Assembly (NCBI GenBank): GCA_934718275.1
Contig: CAKUZD010000003.1
Span: 186,001-250,000 of the forward strand
Source: an uncultured Candidatus Melainabacteria bacterium
GTDB taxonomy: Bacteria > Cyanobacteriota > Vampirovibrionia > Gastranaerophilales > Gastranaerophilaceae
Direction of reading: 5' to 3'
DNA length: 64,000 nucleotides
A program made the position numbers and the translations under genes. The notes beneath the pieces were generated by a model. The model made no database searches, was not told where the DNA came from, and worked only from the letters and a program-made list of their open reading frames with translations. Below are positions 34,729 through 44,396 of the stretch, piece after piece (within the stretch, counting starts at the first letter, position 1; each line of letters begins with the position of its first letter).

Positions 34729-34782
34729 TTTTCGATAAAGAATTTGCTTATGATAAAATTTTAATCAAAGAGGGATAAGATT

Positions 34783-37700
34783 ATGAATAAGTTTTTGAAA
34801 TATGCATTGATTAGTTGTGTGTCTTTTATTGTAGTATTATATGCAATATTTATACTTGTGCCATTTTTTCTTACAGGAATAATAAATTCATATAGCGATG
34901 AAATTTCATCAATTGTTGAAAAATCTTCGGGCTTTAAATTAAAACTGGAAAATATGCAAGTTTTATCTACTCCTAAACTCACTTTAGGAGCAAAAGCGGG
35001 ACATTTGGAAGCAGCATTACCTAATGGTGAAAAGTTTTTTACTGTTGATAACTTACAGGTGAAAATGTCTTTAATTCCAATTTTATTTAAACGAGTTGAA
35101 TTTGATATGGTAGGTGCTGACAATATTAATATTAATTTAAAAGTAAAAAAAGATGGTAAGTTTTTAATAGAAGAATACATTCCTCAAAGCAATAATCAAA
35201 ATGCAGAAAATTCGCAAATTGTTGAGTCTCTGCCTTATGGGTTAAAATTATCAAATCATTTACCTAATATAGTTATACATAATTATAATATTTCATTTAT
35301 TGATATGCTCTCCGATAGAGCTTATTCATTGTACGGAGATAATATCGCAATAAGTGATTTTATCTTAAACAAAAAAGTGAAAGTTGTAGTTGATGGTAAA
35401 GCTATGTTGCAGGATAGAGTGCAATTTAGTTTGAATTTGAAATTGTTAAATAAAATTATGCCAAACGTTGATTTGAATGATTTGGTATTTTCAACAAATG
35501 ATGAAAAACATGATGATGTTGATGAATTTAATATAAATTTGATAGATATATTTAAAGCAATATACAAAAATCAACTAACAGCAGATGTGCTTGCTGATAT
35601 TAAAACAAGCGGGACTTTAGATAATGTAGATATGTTAGGCTTTGTTAATGTCTCAAATTTAGGGGTTGCAGTTGATGGTAAAAAATTGCCCGACAGTTCT
35701 GTTGATTTAAAATTAAAAGGTAATGGGATAAATATATATACCAAATTGTATACTGCTGATAAGGAGTTAACTGAGTTAATCGGAAATGTCAAGACAGGTA
35801 AACATCCTAAGATTGATTTGAATTGTAAGTCAAATGCAAAATTTAAAAGTATTTTTGATTTAGCAGATAGCGTTGCAAAATCTTTTGATTATAATGACTT
35901 GGATACATTAACAGCATCCGGTGGTATAGATGCTGATTTTAATATAAAATCTGATTTAAAATCTATTAAGTCATCAGGATATTTAAAAGTCCCTTCTGCA
36001 TCAATCGTCTATAAGCTTTATAATGTTGCAGTAAATGATATTAATGCAGATATTGATTTCGCAAACAATATGGTTAATATTAGAAAAGCAGGTTTGTCTG
36101 TTTTAGGTCAACCATTAAAAATAAATGGGGTTATTACTCAAGATGCCACTGCTGATTTGCTTGTTACTGCAGATAAATTGCAGTTAAAAGGTTTGCTTTT
36201 GGCAGCAGGACAAATGACTTTATTGAAAGAAAATCAAATTTATAGTGGAACTTTATCAATGAATACTTTTATAAAAGGTCGATTAGATAAAATTGTTCCG
36301 AAAGTTAATTTAAGTATTGATAATGTAAATCTAAAAAATATGCCTTCTAAATCTCTAATTAAGGTAAATAATTCAAAGATTGATTTAACAACTGATGGGA
36401 AAAAAGCTAATGGACTTATCAATGTAGCAGGGGTTAAAATTATTAATCCGATGGCAACTATATCTGCACCTTCTGCGAAAATTCTATTCGGAGAAAAGGA
36501 TATTGTTATAAATAGTGCTTATATATTATTAAATAATTCCAGAGTAGACATAACTGGTAAAGTTACAGATTATATGTCGAAAAATTTAGAATTTAATATT
36601 AATGCCAAAGGGAATTTATTAGGTTCTGATTTGCGAGCTATGATTCCGGCAGATTTTAGGAATTTTGTTGCAGCAAAAGGTAAATTACCTTTGTCTGTGG
36701 ATATCCTGGGTGATACTAAAAAACAAGATGTTATATTTAGTTTATCTTCCAATCCGTCTAATTATGTCTCAATTATTTCCGTTGAACAATTAAAAAATAA
36801 AACGACAGTAATTAAGGGGAAAGCAAAATTAAATGGTGACAATTTGAAGTTTACGGATGCAGGAATTTATGCAAACGGTGTTGGTGTCTGTTATCTAAAA
36901 GGTGGTATAAGTGATTTATATAAATCCCAAAAATTGGATTTAAATGTATCAACTCCAAATAATATATCGTTTGTTATCCCAGGATTTAATAAGTCTAAAG
37001 TTACTGCATCAGGTGACATAAATGTTGTAGGTAATGCTGTTAATCCTTTATTAAAAGGTGATATGACAATTTCTTCGGTCAGTATTCCCGAAGTCCCTCT
37101 TACAATGTCAGGCATGAAGGTTAATTTAAATGGCCCAATTCTAAAAGGTAAAGGAACTTTAGCTAAATTTGTATCAGGTGGGATTGTTGCGGAAAATTTA
37201 ACTTCTGAATTTAACCTGACTAATAATATTTTTTATTTGAAAAATTTGTGTGGAGATGCATTTTTAGGGAAAATTAACGGAAATATTTCTTATAATATTT
37301 CAAATGGACACATAGGAGTTAATTTAAAAGGTGTAGGACTTGATGCTGAAAAGGCTATAGAAGGTGCGGCAGGATTAAAAAATGCATTGTCAGGTAAATT
37401 AGATTTTAATACAAATGTTAGCTTACATGGAAATACCGATGTTGAAATGATGAAAAATCTGAAGGGAAAAGCTTCTTTCAATATTTCGGATGGGAATTTG
37501 GGTAATATAGGAAGATTTGAAAACTTTTTATTCGCTAAAAACTTACAACAAAATAGTATTATCAAAGCTGCTATTAATTCTGTAAAGTCGTTGCCTGTAA
37601 TTAAAAAGACCGCAGAATTTAAGTCAATATCAGGGAATTTGGTATTTACTAACGGTTGGGCTCAATTAAATCCTATCAAAACTTCGGGACCTTCAATGTC

Positions 37701-38220
37701 TTATTATGTAAAAGGTAGGTATAACCTTTTGAACTCTACGGCAAATGTTGTAGTCTTGGGTAGGCTTTCAGCTGAAGTTGTATCAGTTTTAGGGCCATTA
37801 GGAGATTTGTCTGTTACTAAATTGACATCTTACATCCCAAAATTCGGAGCTGCAACCGGTAATATAATTAATGCTCTTACAGCTAATCCAAAAGGGGAAA
37901 ATGTTGCAGCTATTCCTGCTTTATCATCAGGGAACAAAAATTATAAAGATTTTAAAGTGATTTTTAATGGCGGAGTTGAGAGCAGAAGTTCTGTAAAATC
38001 ATTTAAATGGCTTTCCTCTTGTGATATGTCGGCAATTCAAAAAACTACAATGAAAGAACAGGTTAAAGAAACAAAGCAAGCAGTGAAAGAGGCGGTTCAA
38101 GAACGCAAAGATGCTTTTAATCAACACATGGCAGAACAAAAAACTCAGGCACAAGAAGCTAATCAACAAATGAAAGATGCTGTTCAAGGTATAAAAAATT
38201 TAAAGAATTTATTGAAATAA
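34783..38220 (+). CDS. AsmA-like large membrane-anchored protein
   Basis: The 1145-residue protein has one N-terminal transmembrane helix (LKYALISCVSFIVVLYAIFIL) and then a long periplasmic beta-rich region with repeated segments, as in AsmA/TamB/YhdP-type proteins that bridge inner and outer membranes for lipid transport. Typical pieces are PVFxxxxG-style strands and the C-terminal AsmA domain around residues 890-1050 (KGKASFNISDGNLGNIGRFE, VKGRYNLLNSTANVVVLGRL). The last 60 residues are a Lys/Gln/Glu-rich coiled coil (KEQVKETKQAVKEAVQERKD). The family call rests on this end region. The ATG has an AGAGGG site. It is the last gene of the 29.8-38.2 kb run. Confidence 0.8.
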   Translation: MNKFLKYALISCVSFIVVLYAIFILVPFFLTGIINSYSDEISSIVEKSSGFKLKLENMQVLSTPKLTLGAKAGHLEAALPNGEKFFTVDNLQVKMSLIPILFKRVEFDMVGADNININLKVKKDGKFLIEEYIPQSNNQNAENSQIVESLPYGLKLSNHLPNIVIHNYNISFIDMLSDRAYSLYGDNIAISDFILNKKVKVVVDGKAMLQDRVQFSLNLKLLNKIMPNVDLNDLVFSTNDEKHDDVDEFNINLIDIFKAIYKNQLTADVLADIKTSGTLDNVDMLGFVNVSNLGVAVDGKKLPDSSVDLKLKGNGINIYTKLYTADKELTELIGNVKTGKHPKIDLNCKSNAKFKSIFDLADSVAKSFDYNDLDTLTASGGIDADFNIKSDLKSIKSSGYLKVPSASIVYKLYNVAVNDINADIDFANNMVNIRKAGLSVLGQPLKINGVITQDATADLLVTADKLQLKGLLLAAGQMTLLKENQIYSGTLSMNTFIKGRLDKIVPKVNLSIDNVNLKNMPSKSLIKVNNSKIDLTTDGKKANGLINVAGVKIINPMATISAPSAKILFGEKDIVINSAYILLNNSRVDITGKVTDYMSKNLEFNINAKGNLLGSDLRAMIPADFRNFVAAKGKLPLSVDILGDTKKQDVIFSLSSNPSNYVSIISVEQLKNKTTVIKGKAKLNGDNLKFTDAGIYANGVGVCYLKGGISDLYKSQKLDLNVSTPNNISFVIPGFNKSKVTASGDINVVGNAVNPLLKGDMTISSVSIPEVPLTMSGMKVNLNGPILKGKGTLAKFVSGGIVAENLTSEFNLTNNIFYLKNLCGDAFLGKINGNISYNISNGHIGVNLKGVGLDAEKAIEGAAGLKNALSGKLDFNTNVSLHGNTDVEMMKNLKGKASFNISDGNLGNIGRFENFLFAKNLQQNSIIKAAINSVKSLPVIKKTAEFKSISGNLVFTNGWAQLNPIKTSGPSMSYYVKGRYNLLNSTANVVVLGRLSAEVVSVLGPLGDLSVTKLTSYIPKFGAATGNIINALTANPKGENVAAIPALSSGNKNYKDFKVIFNGGVESRSSVKSFKWLSSCDMSAIQKTTMKEQVKETKQAVKEAVQERKDAFNQHMAEQKTQAQEANQQMKDAVQGIKNLKNLLK

Positions 38221-38227
38221 TAATTAA

Positions 38228-38266
38228 TTAGTCTCCCTCCTTAAACAGGTTGAAGGAGGGAGCTAA
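38228..38266 (+). terminator. Strong hairpin after the AsmA-like gene
   Basis: CTCCCTCCTT (38233-38242) pairs with AAGGAGGGAG (38253-38262), extended by TTAG/CTAA outside a one-base bulge. The stem is long but no clean T run follows, so termination is likely but less certain. Confidence 0.6.
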
Positions 38267-38322
38267 GTTAAATATTTATTAATTGATTTGAATAAGATAT
38301 GTTTATTAGAATTTTTGTTATA

Positions 38323-39252
38323 TTACAACACACAGGCCAAAATCATTAATAGTAATGTCCCGATTTGCATAGCAGTTGCCATGTTTTGGGTAAATTTATT
38401 AGAATCATATTTGTTTGCGCTTTTTGTTGCTTTGTAGGCACTTGAAATTCGTCTCAGCCTATCAGTATCAGAATCTGTCGCAAAAGTTGTGCCAAATATT
38501 GCAGATTCAAGACGGGATAATCTGTTATTCATATTTTCATTCGCAAATGTACGTTTAAATAAAGCTTTTTCAACGTTTGCCAAATTAGTTGGTTTGGCAT
38601 TTTTTGAATTATATGCATCATAATCAAATTCAGGCGGTTGATATTCATCAAGAGAATAGTTTTTATCAAGGGGTATGGCTTCTTCATTATAATAGTTATT
38701 TGAAGATTGTGCCAAGCTATTATTCATAAATGATTTTGGTTTAATTTTGGCTTGTAATCTTTCTACACGGGCAGAAAAAGGTTCGTTGTCATAAGTTTTA
38801 CCTAACGATTTTTGCTCAAGAGATGCTAGTCTTGAGTTTAAGTCTTTGTTTTTAAATTCTTGATTAAAAATTTGTTTTTCAAGTTCATTTATAGATGGAT
38901 AATCTACGTTTGCTCCTGCCGGTGGTCTTTTGTCTTGAGCAAGAGTTTCTTCTTTATAAGAATCTTGTTCTTCCATAAAAGTATCTTCTTTAGGAGTAAT
39001 TTCATGGCCTATTAAGTCCGCAGCCATATCTTTTTTCAAGTTGCTAATTCTATCAGCAATTGGTTTGTTTGGTTTACTTTGTCCGTATACACTTTCTTCA
39101 ATTCTGGATAATCTGTCACTGTCGTCAGATGTTGTATATGTAAAACCATATAGAGAGTTTTCAATATTATCCAAGATTGAAGAATATTGAGTTGCGCCAA
39201 AACATGGTGAAATAGTAATTAATAAACCTAAAATAAGAATAAATTTTTTCAT
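38323..39252 (-). CDS. Exported protein with four degenerate Leu-Glu repeats
   Basis: I do not recognise this 309-residue family. It has a signal peptide (MKKFILILGLLITISPCFGA) and repeated units of about 40 residues of the pattern I-x-x-hE-x-x-h-a-G-x-x-a followed by R-h-x-R-h-E: ILDNIENSLYGFTYTTSDDS with RLSRIEESVYG; INELEKQIF with RLASLEQKSLG; YDNEPFSARVERLQAKI; and LANVEKALFKRTF with RLSRLESAIFG. A C-terminal hydrophobic helix (MQIGTLLLMILACVL) could anchor it. The ATG at 39252 follows AAGGAG with good spacing. It converges on the AsmA-like gene. Exported helical scaffold is my inference. Confidence 0.75.
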   Translation of the reverse strand: MKKFILILGLLITISPCFGATQYSSILDNIENSLYGFTYTTSDDSDRLSRIEESVYGQSKPNKPIADRISNLKKDMAADLIGHEITPKEDTFMEEQDSYKEETLAQDKRPPAGANVDYPSINELEKQIFNQEFKNKDLNSRLASLEQKSLGKTYDNEPFSARVERLQAKIKPKSFMNNSLAQSSNNYYNEEAIPLDKNYSLDEYQPPEFDYDAYNSKNAKPTNLANVEKALFKRTFANENMNNRLSRLESAIFGTTFATDSDTDRLRRISSAYKATKSANKYDSNKFTQNMATAMQIGTLLLMILACVL

Positions 39253-39401
39253 AATCACTCCTTAACGACAGAATAAGTGTGAATGATATGAAAAACTATT
39301 CATCTATAAATGAATTTAGAAACTCTTATATTTAGTTAAAAAATCGTAAGACTTTGGCATGATGAATTATTTTTTATTAGAAGAAAGTATTATTTATATT
39401 T

Positions 39402-39530
39402 CACTAACAAGTTATTGCTCATACTACTATCGGGTCATGTTGAGGCGAAGCCGAAACATCGCATGGTTGATAAAACGCTTTGTTCAGAATGACTGTAAAA
39501 TCTTATCGTTTTAACGCCCTATTGCCTAAC
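39402..39530. repeat. Intergenic REP-like repeat, copy 1
   Basis: The stretch contains TCATGTTGAGGCGAAGCCG, a TTCAGAATGAC box and GTTTTAACGCCCTA at 39508-39521, followed by TTGCCTAAC. GTTTTAACGCCCTA recurs exactly, inverted, at 50585-50598, and the nearby TTGCC and GTCATTC boxes recur too, in altered spacing. The element is probably a non-coding interspersed repeat. Confidence 0.45.
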
Positions 39531-39532
39531 TT

Positions 39533-40726
39533 TTACTGTTTCAATTTTCTCAAAGCTTCTAATTCATCTTGGAATGGTGAAATTCTTACTAATTTTTCGA
39601 TTATTTCAGGCATTTTTTCGCATACATAATCAATTTCTTTTTCTGTAGTAAATCTGCTTAAAGAAAATCTTATGCTGCCGTGAACTGCGGTAAACGGAAC
39701 ATTCATCGCTCTCAAAACGTGAGATGGTTCTAGTGAACCAGATGTGCAGGCACTACCTGAGCTTGCGCAAATACCTAAATCGCTCAAGTGAAGAAGAATT
39801 AATTCGCCCTCAATGTATTCAAAACCAATATTTGTAGTGTTTGGAACTCTGTTGATAATTCCAGCATTCAATCTTGCATTGAATACGTTTTTAACAATAT
39901 TTTGTTCCAATTTGTCACGAAGTCTTTTTATTTCTGTAGTTTCATATTTCAAACTATCCATAGCAAGCTCTGCCGCCTTTGCCATTCCGACAATATATGG
40001 AACATTTTCTGTTCCGGCACGTTTTCCACGTTCTTGATGCCCCCCGATAATTAGTGGAGTAATCAATGTTTTTGAATTAACGTATAATGCGCCAATTCCT
40101 TTCGGTGCATGGAATTTGTGACCGGAAATACCCATTAAATCAACACCAAGATCTTGAACATCAATAGCTAATTTCCCTGTAACTTGAACGGCATCAACAT
40201 AAAACTTTGTTTCAGGATTTTTTGATTTAATAATTTCAGAAATCTTTTTTATTGGGAAAACTACACCGGTTTCGTTGTTTGCGTACATAACAGATACAAG
40301 AGCAGTATCTTCGTTAATAGCTTCTTCTAATTGAGCTAAATCAAGTTCTCCATTTGAGTTAACTCCGATATAATCAACTTTATATCCTTCTTTTTCTAAT
40401 GTTCTATAAAGATTTAATACACAAGGGTGTTCAACTTTTGTTGTAATAATATGGCGTTTGTTTTTGTTCATATTCAAAACACCACGAATTGCGGTATTCG
40501 CACTTTCCGAACCACATGATGTAAATATAATTTCTTTTTCATCTTTTGCATTATAAAAATCTTTTATAATGGCACGTGCCTCTCTAACGGCATGATTAGA
40601 ACGTTTAGCAAATTCATATACGCTTGAAGGGTTTGCGTATTCTTCTTTAAAGTAAGGAAGCATGGCTTCCAATACTTGTGGGTCAACTTTTGTAGTTGCA
40701 TTATTATCTAAATATATTAAACTCAT
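39533..40726 (-). CDS. nifS: Cysteine desulfurase NifS/IscS type
   Basis: This PLP enzyme takes sulfur from cysteine for Fe-S cluster assembly. The 397-residue protein starts LIYLDNNATTKVDPQVLEAM, has HVEHPCVLN-like TTKVEHPCVLNLYRTLEK near residue 96, the PLP lysine in GISGHKFHAPKGIGALY (about 203), and the active cysteine loop SGSACTSGSLEPSHVLRAMN near 324-343, of the class I (IscS/NifS) type. The ATG has a GAGG site. It begins 4 bases after nifU, so the two form an operon whose partners deliver sulfur to the NifU scaffold. NifS and IscS cannot be told apart from sequence alone. Confidence 0.93.
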   Translation of the reverse strand: MSLIYLDNNATTKVDPQVLEAMLPYFKEEYANPSSVYEFAKRSNHAVREARAIIKDFYNAKDEKEIIFTSCGSESANTAIRGVLNMNKNKRHIITTKVEHPCVLNLYRTLEKEGYKVDYIGVNSNGELDLAQLEEAINEDTALVSVMYANNETGVVFPIKKISEIIKSKNPETKFYVDAVQVTGKLAIDVQDLGVDLMGISGHKFHAPKGIGALYVNSKTLITPLIIGGHQERGKRAGTENVPYIVGMAKAAELAMDSLKYETTEIKRLRDKLEQNIVKNVFNARLNAGIINRVPNTTNIGFEYIEGELILLHLSDLGICASSGSACTSGSLEPSHVLRAMNVPFTAVHGSIRFSLSRFTTEKEIDYVCEKMPEIIEKLVRISPFQDELEALRKLKQ

Positions 40727-40730
40727 TTTT

Positions 40731-41576
40731 CTATACCTCTACAACTTCAATGTCCTTGTCAACAGTATCTCTCAAAGTTGTTTCTACAAATGCTTTAAGT
40801 GTTAAGTGTGAATTTTTACAACCGGAACATTTTCCACGAAGCTTAACCATTACTTTACTATCTTGAATATCTACCAATGTGATATCTCCACCATCTTTTC
40901 TAAGTTCAGGAGAGATTTGGTTTTCTATAACATTGTTTATTTTCAATATTCTTTGAGCCGGAGTTAAAGAATTCGTTTCTTCTTTTTCTTCTTTTTTATA
41001 ATAAGTGTTAATAATATCTTGTATAGCGGCTTTACATCTTCCGCATGCACCACCGGCTTTTGTGTAATTTGTAATTTCTTCAACGGTTTTTAGGCCATTA
41101 ATTTTTATCGCATCCCAAATTACATTTTCTGTAACTCCAAAGCAAGTACAAACAATTTTTTCAGAAGTTTGTTTTTGAGCTTCTTCATTTCTTAAATCAT
41201 CTAAATCTGTATAATCTTCCCAATTTTTTAGGGCATCTTCTAATGCTTCGTATCCCATAACAGAACAATGCATTTTTTCAGGAGGTAGTCCCCCAAGTTG
41301 GTCTGCAATATCTTTGTTTGTGATTTTCTTTACTTCATCTACGGTTTTACCAATAATCATTTCTGTTAAAATACTTGAGCTGGCAACAGCGGAACCGCAG
41401 CCAAAAGTCTGAAATTTCGCATCTGTAACTATATTATCTTTGATTTTTAAATAAATTTTTAATGAGTCTCCGCAAGCTAAAGAACCTGCTTCTCCAATAG
41501 CATCTGCATTATCAATTTTCCCAACATTTCTAGGGTTTCTGTAATGGTCGATAACTTTATCTGAATAATCCCACAT
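40731..41576 (-). CDS. nifU: Three-domain Fe-S scaffold NifU
   Basis: The 281-residue protein has all three NifU domains: an IscU-like N-terminus with the three scaffold cysteines (LACGDSLKI, FGCGSAVAS, MHCSVMGYEAL), a central BFD-like [2Fe-2S] domain (CTCFGVTENVIWDAIK and GGACGRCKAAI), and a C-terminal NfU domain with CSGCKNSHLTLK. NifU builds clusters from sulfur supplied by NifS. Full-length NifU is best known from nitrogen fixers, Helicobacter and other anaerobes; no nif structural gene is nearby, so here it is probably the general house system. The ATG follows AAGGAT. It is the first gene of the nifU-nifS unit. Confidence 0.93.
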   Translation of the reverse strand: MWDYSDKVIDHYRNPRNVGKIDNADAIGEAGSLACGDSLKIYLKIKDNIVTDAKFQTFGCGSAVASSSILTEMIIGKTVDEVKKITNKDIADQLGGLPPEKMHCSVMGYEALEDALKNWEDYTDLDDLRNEEAQKQTSEKIVCTCFGVTENVIWDAIKINGLKTVEEITNYTKAGGACGRCKAAIQDIINTYYKKEEKEETNSLTPAQRILKINNVIENQISPELRKDGGDITLVDIQDSKVMVKLRGKCSGCKNSHLTLKAFVETTLRDTVDKDIEVVEV

Positions 41577-41668
41577 ATCTTTTATCCTTTTATTGTCTAA
41601 TACGATAATTACATTTTATAATAAAAAAAAATATGGGAGTACTTGCTTAATATAAAATTAATTATTTG

Positions 41669-42463
41669 TTAACCAATTGGTATAGTTGCTTTCTTTGCAG
41701 AGTGGGAAGCGGGAAAATTTTTTATTAAAGGGACTTTTAATTCTTCAAATATGTAATTTATATTTTCATCAATATCTAAAAAATCTCCTATCGCAACTGC
41801 TTCAACTTGTTTGCAAAGTTTTTTTATATTGAATAATTGTGTTATCATTTTATCTATTTTATATGCAGGTTCATTTAAATCTTCCAAAAATAATATAAAT
41901 TTGAAGTCGGGAATAAAATCCAGTCCACAAAGCGATACTAGTGTTGCTAAGTTTCCACCGAAAAATTTTCCTTCATAATCAAATTTTCCTGTTTGTGTTG
42001 TTTGAAAAAATTTTTCTATAGTGTAATCACATAAATTTTCTTGTCCAAAATCACTCATAATCATTGGTCCTGAAAAGGTTGATAGTCCTGCTCGTTTTAT
42101 AAACATTGAATTTAAGGCCGTAATATCTGAGTAACCACAAAATATTTTTGGATTTTCTCGAATTATATTGTAATCAATTTGATTGATTAATCTAATAGCG
42201 CCATATCCGCCTCGCAAACAAATAATTGCATTGACACTTTTATCAAGAAACATTTTGTGCAGAGCATCTAAACGTTCTTTATCGGTTCCTGCCAAATATC
42301 TGTTTTGGGAGTATATATTGTCGGATAGTTTTACATTAAATCCTCTTTTTTCAAAAAATGAAATACCTCTTTTTAGATTTGTATCGTCATCAATTCCGCC
42401 CGATGGAGCAAGTATTCCTATTGTATCTCCATTTTTTAGTAATGCCGGTTTAATAATTTTCAT
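41669..42463 (-). CDS. ldcA: LD-carboxypeptidase, peptidase family S66 (LdcA-like)
   Basis: The enzyme removes the terminal D-alanine from tetrapeptide muropeptides in peptidoglycan recycling. The 264-residue protein has DTIGILAPSGGIDDD (13-27), CLRGGYGAIRLINQID (about 81-96), the nucleophile serine in CGYSDITAL (about 109), Glu in LFLEDLNEPAYKIDK and His in NFPASHSAKKATIPIG at the very end. It is shorter than the usual 290-340 residues because it stops right after TIPIG, so the last strand is missing; the catalytic residues are kept. LdcA versus the related MccF immunity type cannot be fully decided. Confidence 0.8.
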   Translation of the reverse strand: MKIIKPALLKNGDTIGILAPSGGIDDDTNLKRGISFFEKRGFNVKLSDNIYSQNRYLAGTDKERLDALHKMFLDKSVNAIICLRGGYGAIRLINQIDYNIIRENPKIFCGYSDITALNSMFIKRAGLSTFSGPMIMSDFGQENLCDYTIEKFFQTTQTGKFDYEGKFFGGNLATLVSLCGLDFIPDFKFILFLEDLNEPAYKIDKMITQLFNIKKLCKQVEAVAIGDFLDIDENINYIFEELKVPLIKNFPASHSAKKATIPIG

Positions 42464-42491
42464 ATTTTTCCCATTATTCTTTTGATTATGT

Positions 42492-42497
42492 TATCAT
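42492..42497 (+). promoter_or_regulatory. -10 box of dnaX, leaderless type
   Basis: TATCAT preceded by TGT (extended -10), followed by six bases and the ATG at 42504; no good -35 and no Shine-Dalgarno. Confidence 0.45.
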
Positions 42498-42503
42498 ATT
42501 ACC

Positions 42504-44396
42504 ATGAATGAAAAATATATACCTTTATACAGAAAATATCGACCTCAAAAACTTGAAGAAGTTGTAGGGCAGGAACATATAAAAAAGGCATTAAGAAATG
42601 CAATAGAGTTAAATAAAATTTCTCACGCCTATTTATTTACAGGACCGAGAGGTACCGGAAAAACATCTACGGCACGTATTTTTGCGAAATCTTTAAATTG
42701 TAAAGAAGGTCCTACTGTAAATCCATGTGGAGTTTGCGAAAATTGTATTGATATTACAAATTCAACTCCAATGGATGTAATAGAAATTGATGCTGCAAGT
42801 AATCGTAAGGTTGAAGATGCACAGAATATTTTAGAAAAGGTTATGTATGCTCCGGTTAATAGTCGATATAAAATTTATATTATAGACGAAGTTCACATGC
42901 TTTCAACAACCGCATTTAATGCGTTGCTTAAAACATTGGAAGAACCGCCTAAAAATGTAATTTTTATTCTTGCAACAACTGAAGTTCATAAAGTTTTGGA
43001 TACTATTAAGAGTCGTTGTCAAAGATTTGATTTTAAAAGGATTACAACAGATGACATTGTAAAGCACCTTAGGTATATTGCTGATAAAGAAAAAATTAAT
43101 ATAACTGATGATGCTTTATTTACGATTGCAAAAAATTCTGCAGGTGGAATGCGTGATAGTATTGCTCTATTGGATCAATTAAGCGTGCTTGATGGAGAGG
43201 AAGCTATTTCTACAAATGATATTAATAATCTTTTAGGAAGGCTGTCTTTTGATACATTAAATTCTTTGGCAGATAAAATTGTAAATTCAGAGCCACAAGG
43301 CGCAATCGAGGATTTAGAAAAAATATATAATTCCGGAAATGAACCTGTGCAAATTTTAACTAATTTGATGGATTATTTAAAGAATTTGTTAATTATTAAA
43401 AATTGCAGGAAAGAAATTGTTTTTGAATTGACTCAAGCAAATGAAGCTCAAGTTGATGCTTTATCAAAGCAGGTTGAAAATATTGAAACACATCAGATTG
43501 TTTTTCTAATTGATAAGTGTTCTGAGTACATAAAGGAATTAAAATTAACTAATAATCCGCGTTTATGGTTGGAAGTTGCAATAATTGATCTTGCCAATTT
43601 GACTGAAAATACATCTCTCATTGAGCTTCAAAATAGAATTGCACGACTTGAAGGAGGTGCAGTCCAACCAATTAAAGTGGCAGCATATAAAACTCCTCCG
43701 GCTCCGGTTATGAAGCAGGATATGGGACATGCAAAACCTGATATTGTAATGCAACAAGAAGTTGTAAAACCTCAGGTAGAGATTTCAAAAACAACAGTTT
43801 CGACACCGGTTCAAAAAGCTAAATCTGTAGCTGTAAATAGCGAAAGTGAAAATAATGAATTTTCTCCTATGCCAAAATCTAAACCTGTTGACAGTTCAGA
43901 TATTTCTGTATTATGGGGACAATTGCTAACCTTAATTCAAAGTCCGCCGACAAGAGCTCTTTTGAAACAATGGGCAAATCCGGTAAAAATTACTCCGGAA
44001 GAAACAATTCTTTCTATGAAGAATGAAATATTTTTAAATCAGGTTCAAAGCGGAAATAAAAAACATGCTATAGTTGAGGCTTTGGATGGTTTATTTGGAC
44101 AGTCAAATTCTAATGTTGTTGTCAGATTACCACATCCTGATGATGCCAAAGTTAAACCTGTTACTGCTATGCCTTCGTCTGTCAGGCAATCTCAGCCAAA
44201 ACCGGAATTAAAACCATCTCCGGTTATGAAGCCGATAGAAAAAGCTCCCGAGCTTGAAGAAGCGGAGGTTAATGAGTTGCGTGAAGAAGTTGGAAAAAAG
44301 GTTAAAACGGATGCTGCTTCAAAGATAGAAGCTTCTTTGCATTCTGATAATGTGAATATGGTTATGGAACTTTTTGATGGAAAAGTTATCGAATAG
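42504..44396 (+). CDS. dnaX: DNA polymerase III gamma/tau subunit
   Basis: DnaX is the clamp-loader ATPase and polymerase organiser. The 630-residue protein has Walker A GPRGTGKTSTARIFAKSLNC (47-66), a zinc knuckle with CGVCENC (about 75-81), Walker B IYIIDEVHMLS and sensor 1 LATTEVHKVLDTIKSRCQRFDFKR. After the AAA+ and collar parts there is a Pro/Lys-rich linker and an acidic C-terminus, so the tau form is likely. A downstream slippery site was not seen. The gene converges with ribD, overlapping by 11 bases at the 3' ends. Confidence 0.95.
   Translation: MNEKYIPLYRKYRPQKLEEVVGQEHIKKALRNAIELNKISHAYLFTGPRGTGKTSTARIFAKSLNCKEGPTVNPCGVCENCIDITNSTPMDVIEIDAASNRKVEDAQNILEKVMYAPVNSRYKIYIIDEVHMLSTTAFNALLKTLEEPPKNVIFILATTEVHKVLDTIKSRCQRFDFKRITTDDIVKHLRYIADKEKINITDDALFTIAKNSAGGMRDSIALLDQLSVLDGEEAISTNDINNLLGRLSFDTLNSLADKIVNSEPQGAIEDLEKIYNSGNEPVQILTNLMDYLKNLLIIKNCRKEIVFELTQANEAQVDALSKQVENIETHQIVFLIDKCSEYIKELKLTNNPRLWLEVAIIDLANLTENTSLIELQNRIARLEGGAVQPIKVAAYKTPPAPVMKQDMGHAKPDIVMQQEVVKPQVEISKTTVSTPVQKAKSVAVNSESENNEFSPMPKSKPVDSSDISVLWGQLLTLIQSPPTRALLKQWANPVKITPEETILSMKNEIFLNQVQSGNKKHAIVEALDGLFGQSNSNVVVRLPHPDDAKVKPVTAMPSSVRQSQPKPELKPSPVMKPIEKAPELEEAEVNELREEVGKKVKTDAASKIEASLHSDNVNMVMELFDGKVIE

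Noticed and set aside
34761..37565. Several antisense frames opposite the AsmA-like gene
   Set aside because: Ser/Phe/Leu-rich shadows of the beta-repeat codons.
40731..41576. Nitrogen fixation cluster
   Set aside because: Only nifU and nifS are present; these serve general Fe-S assembly in many anaerobes.
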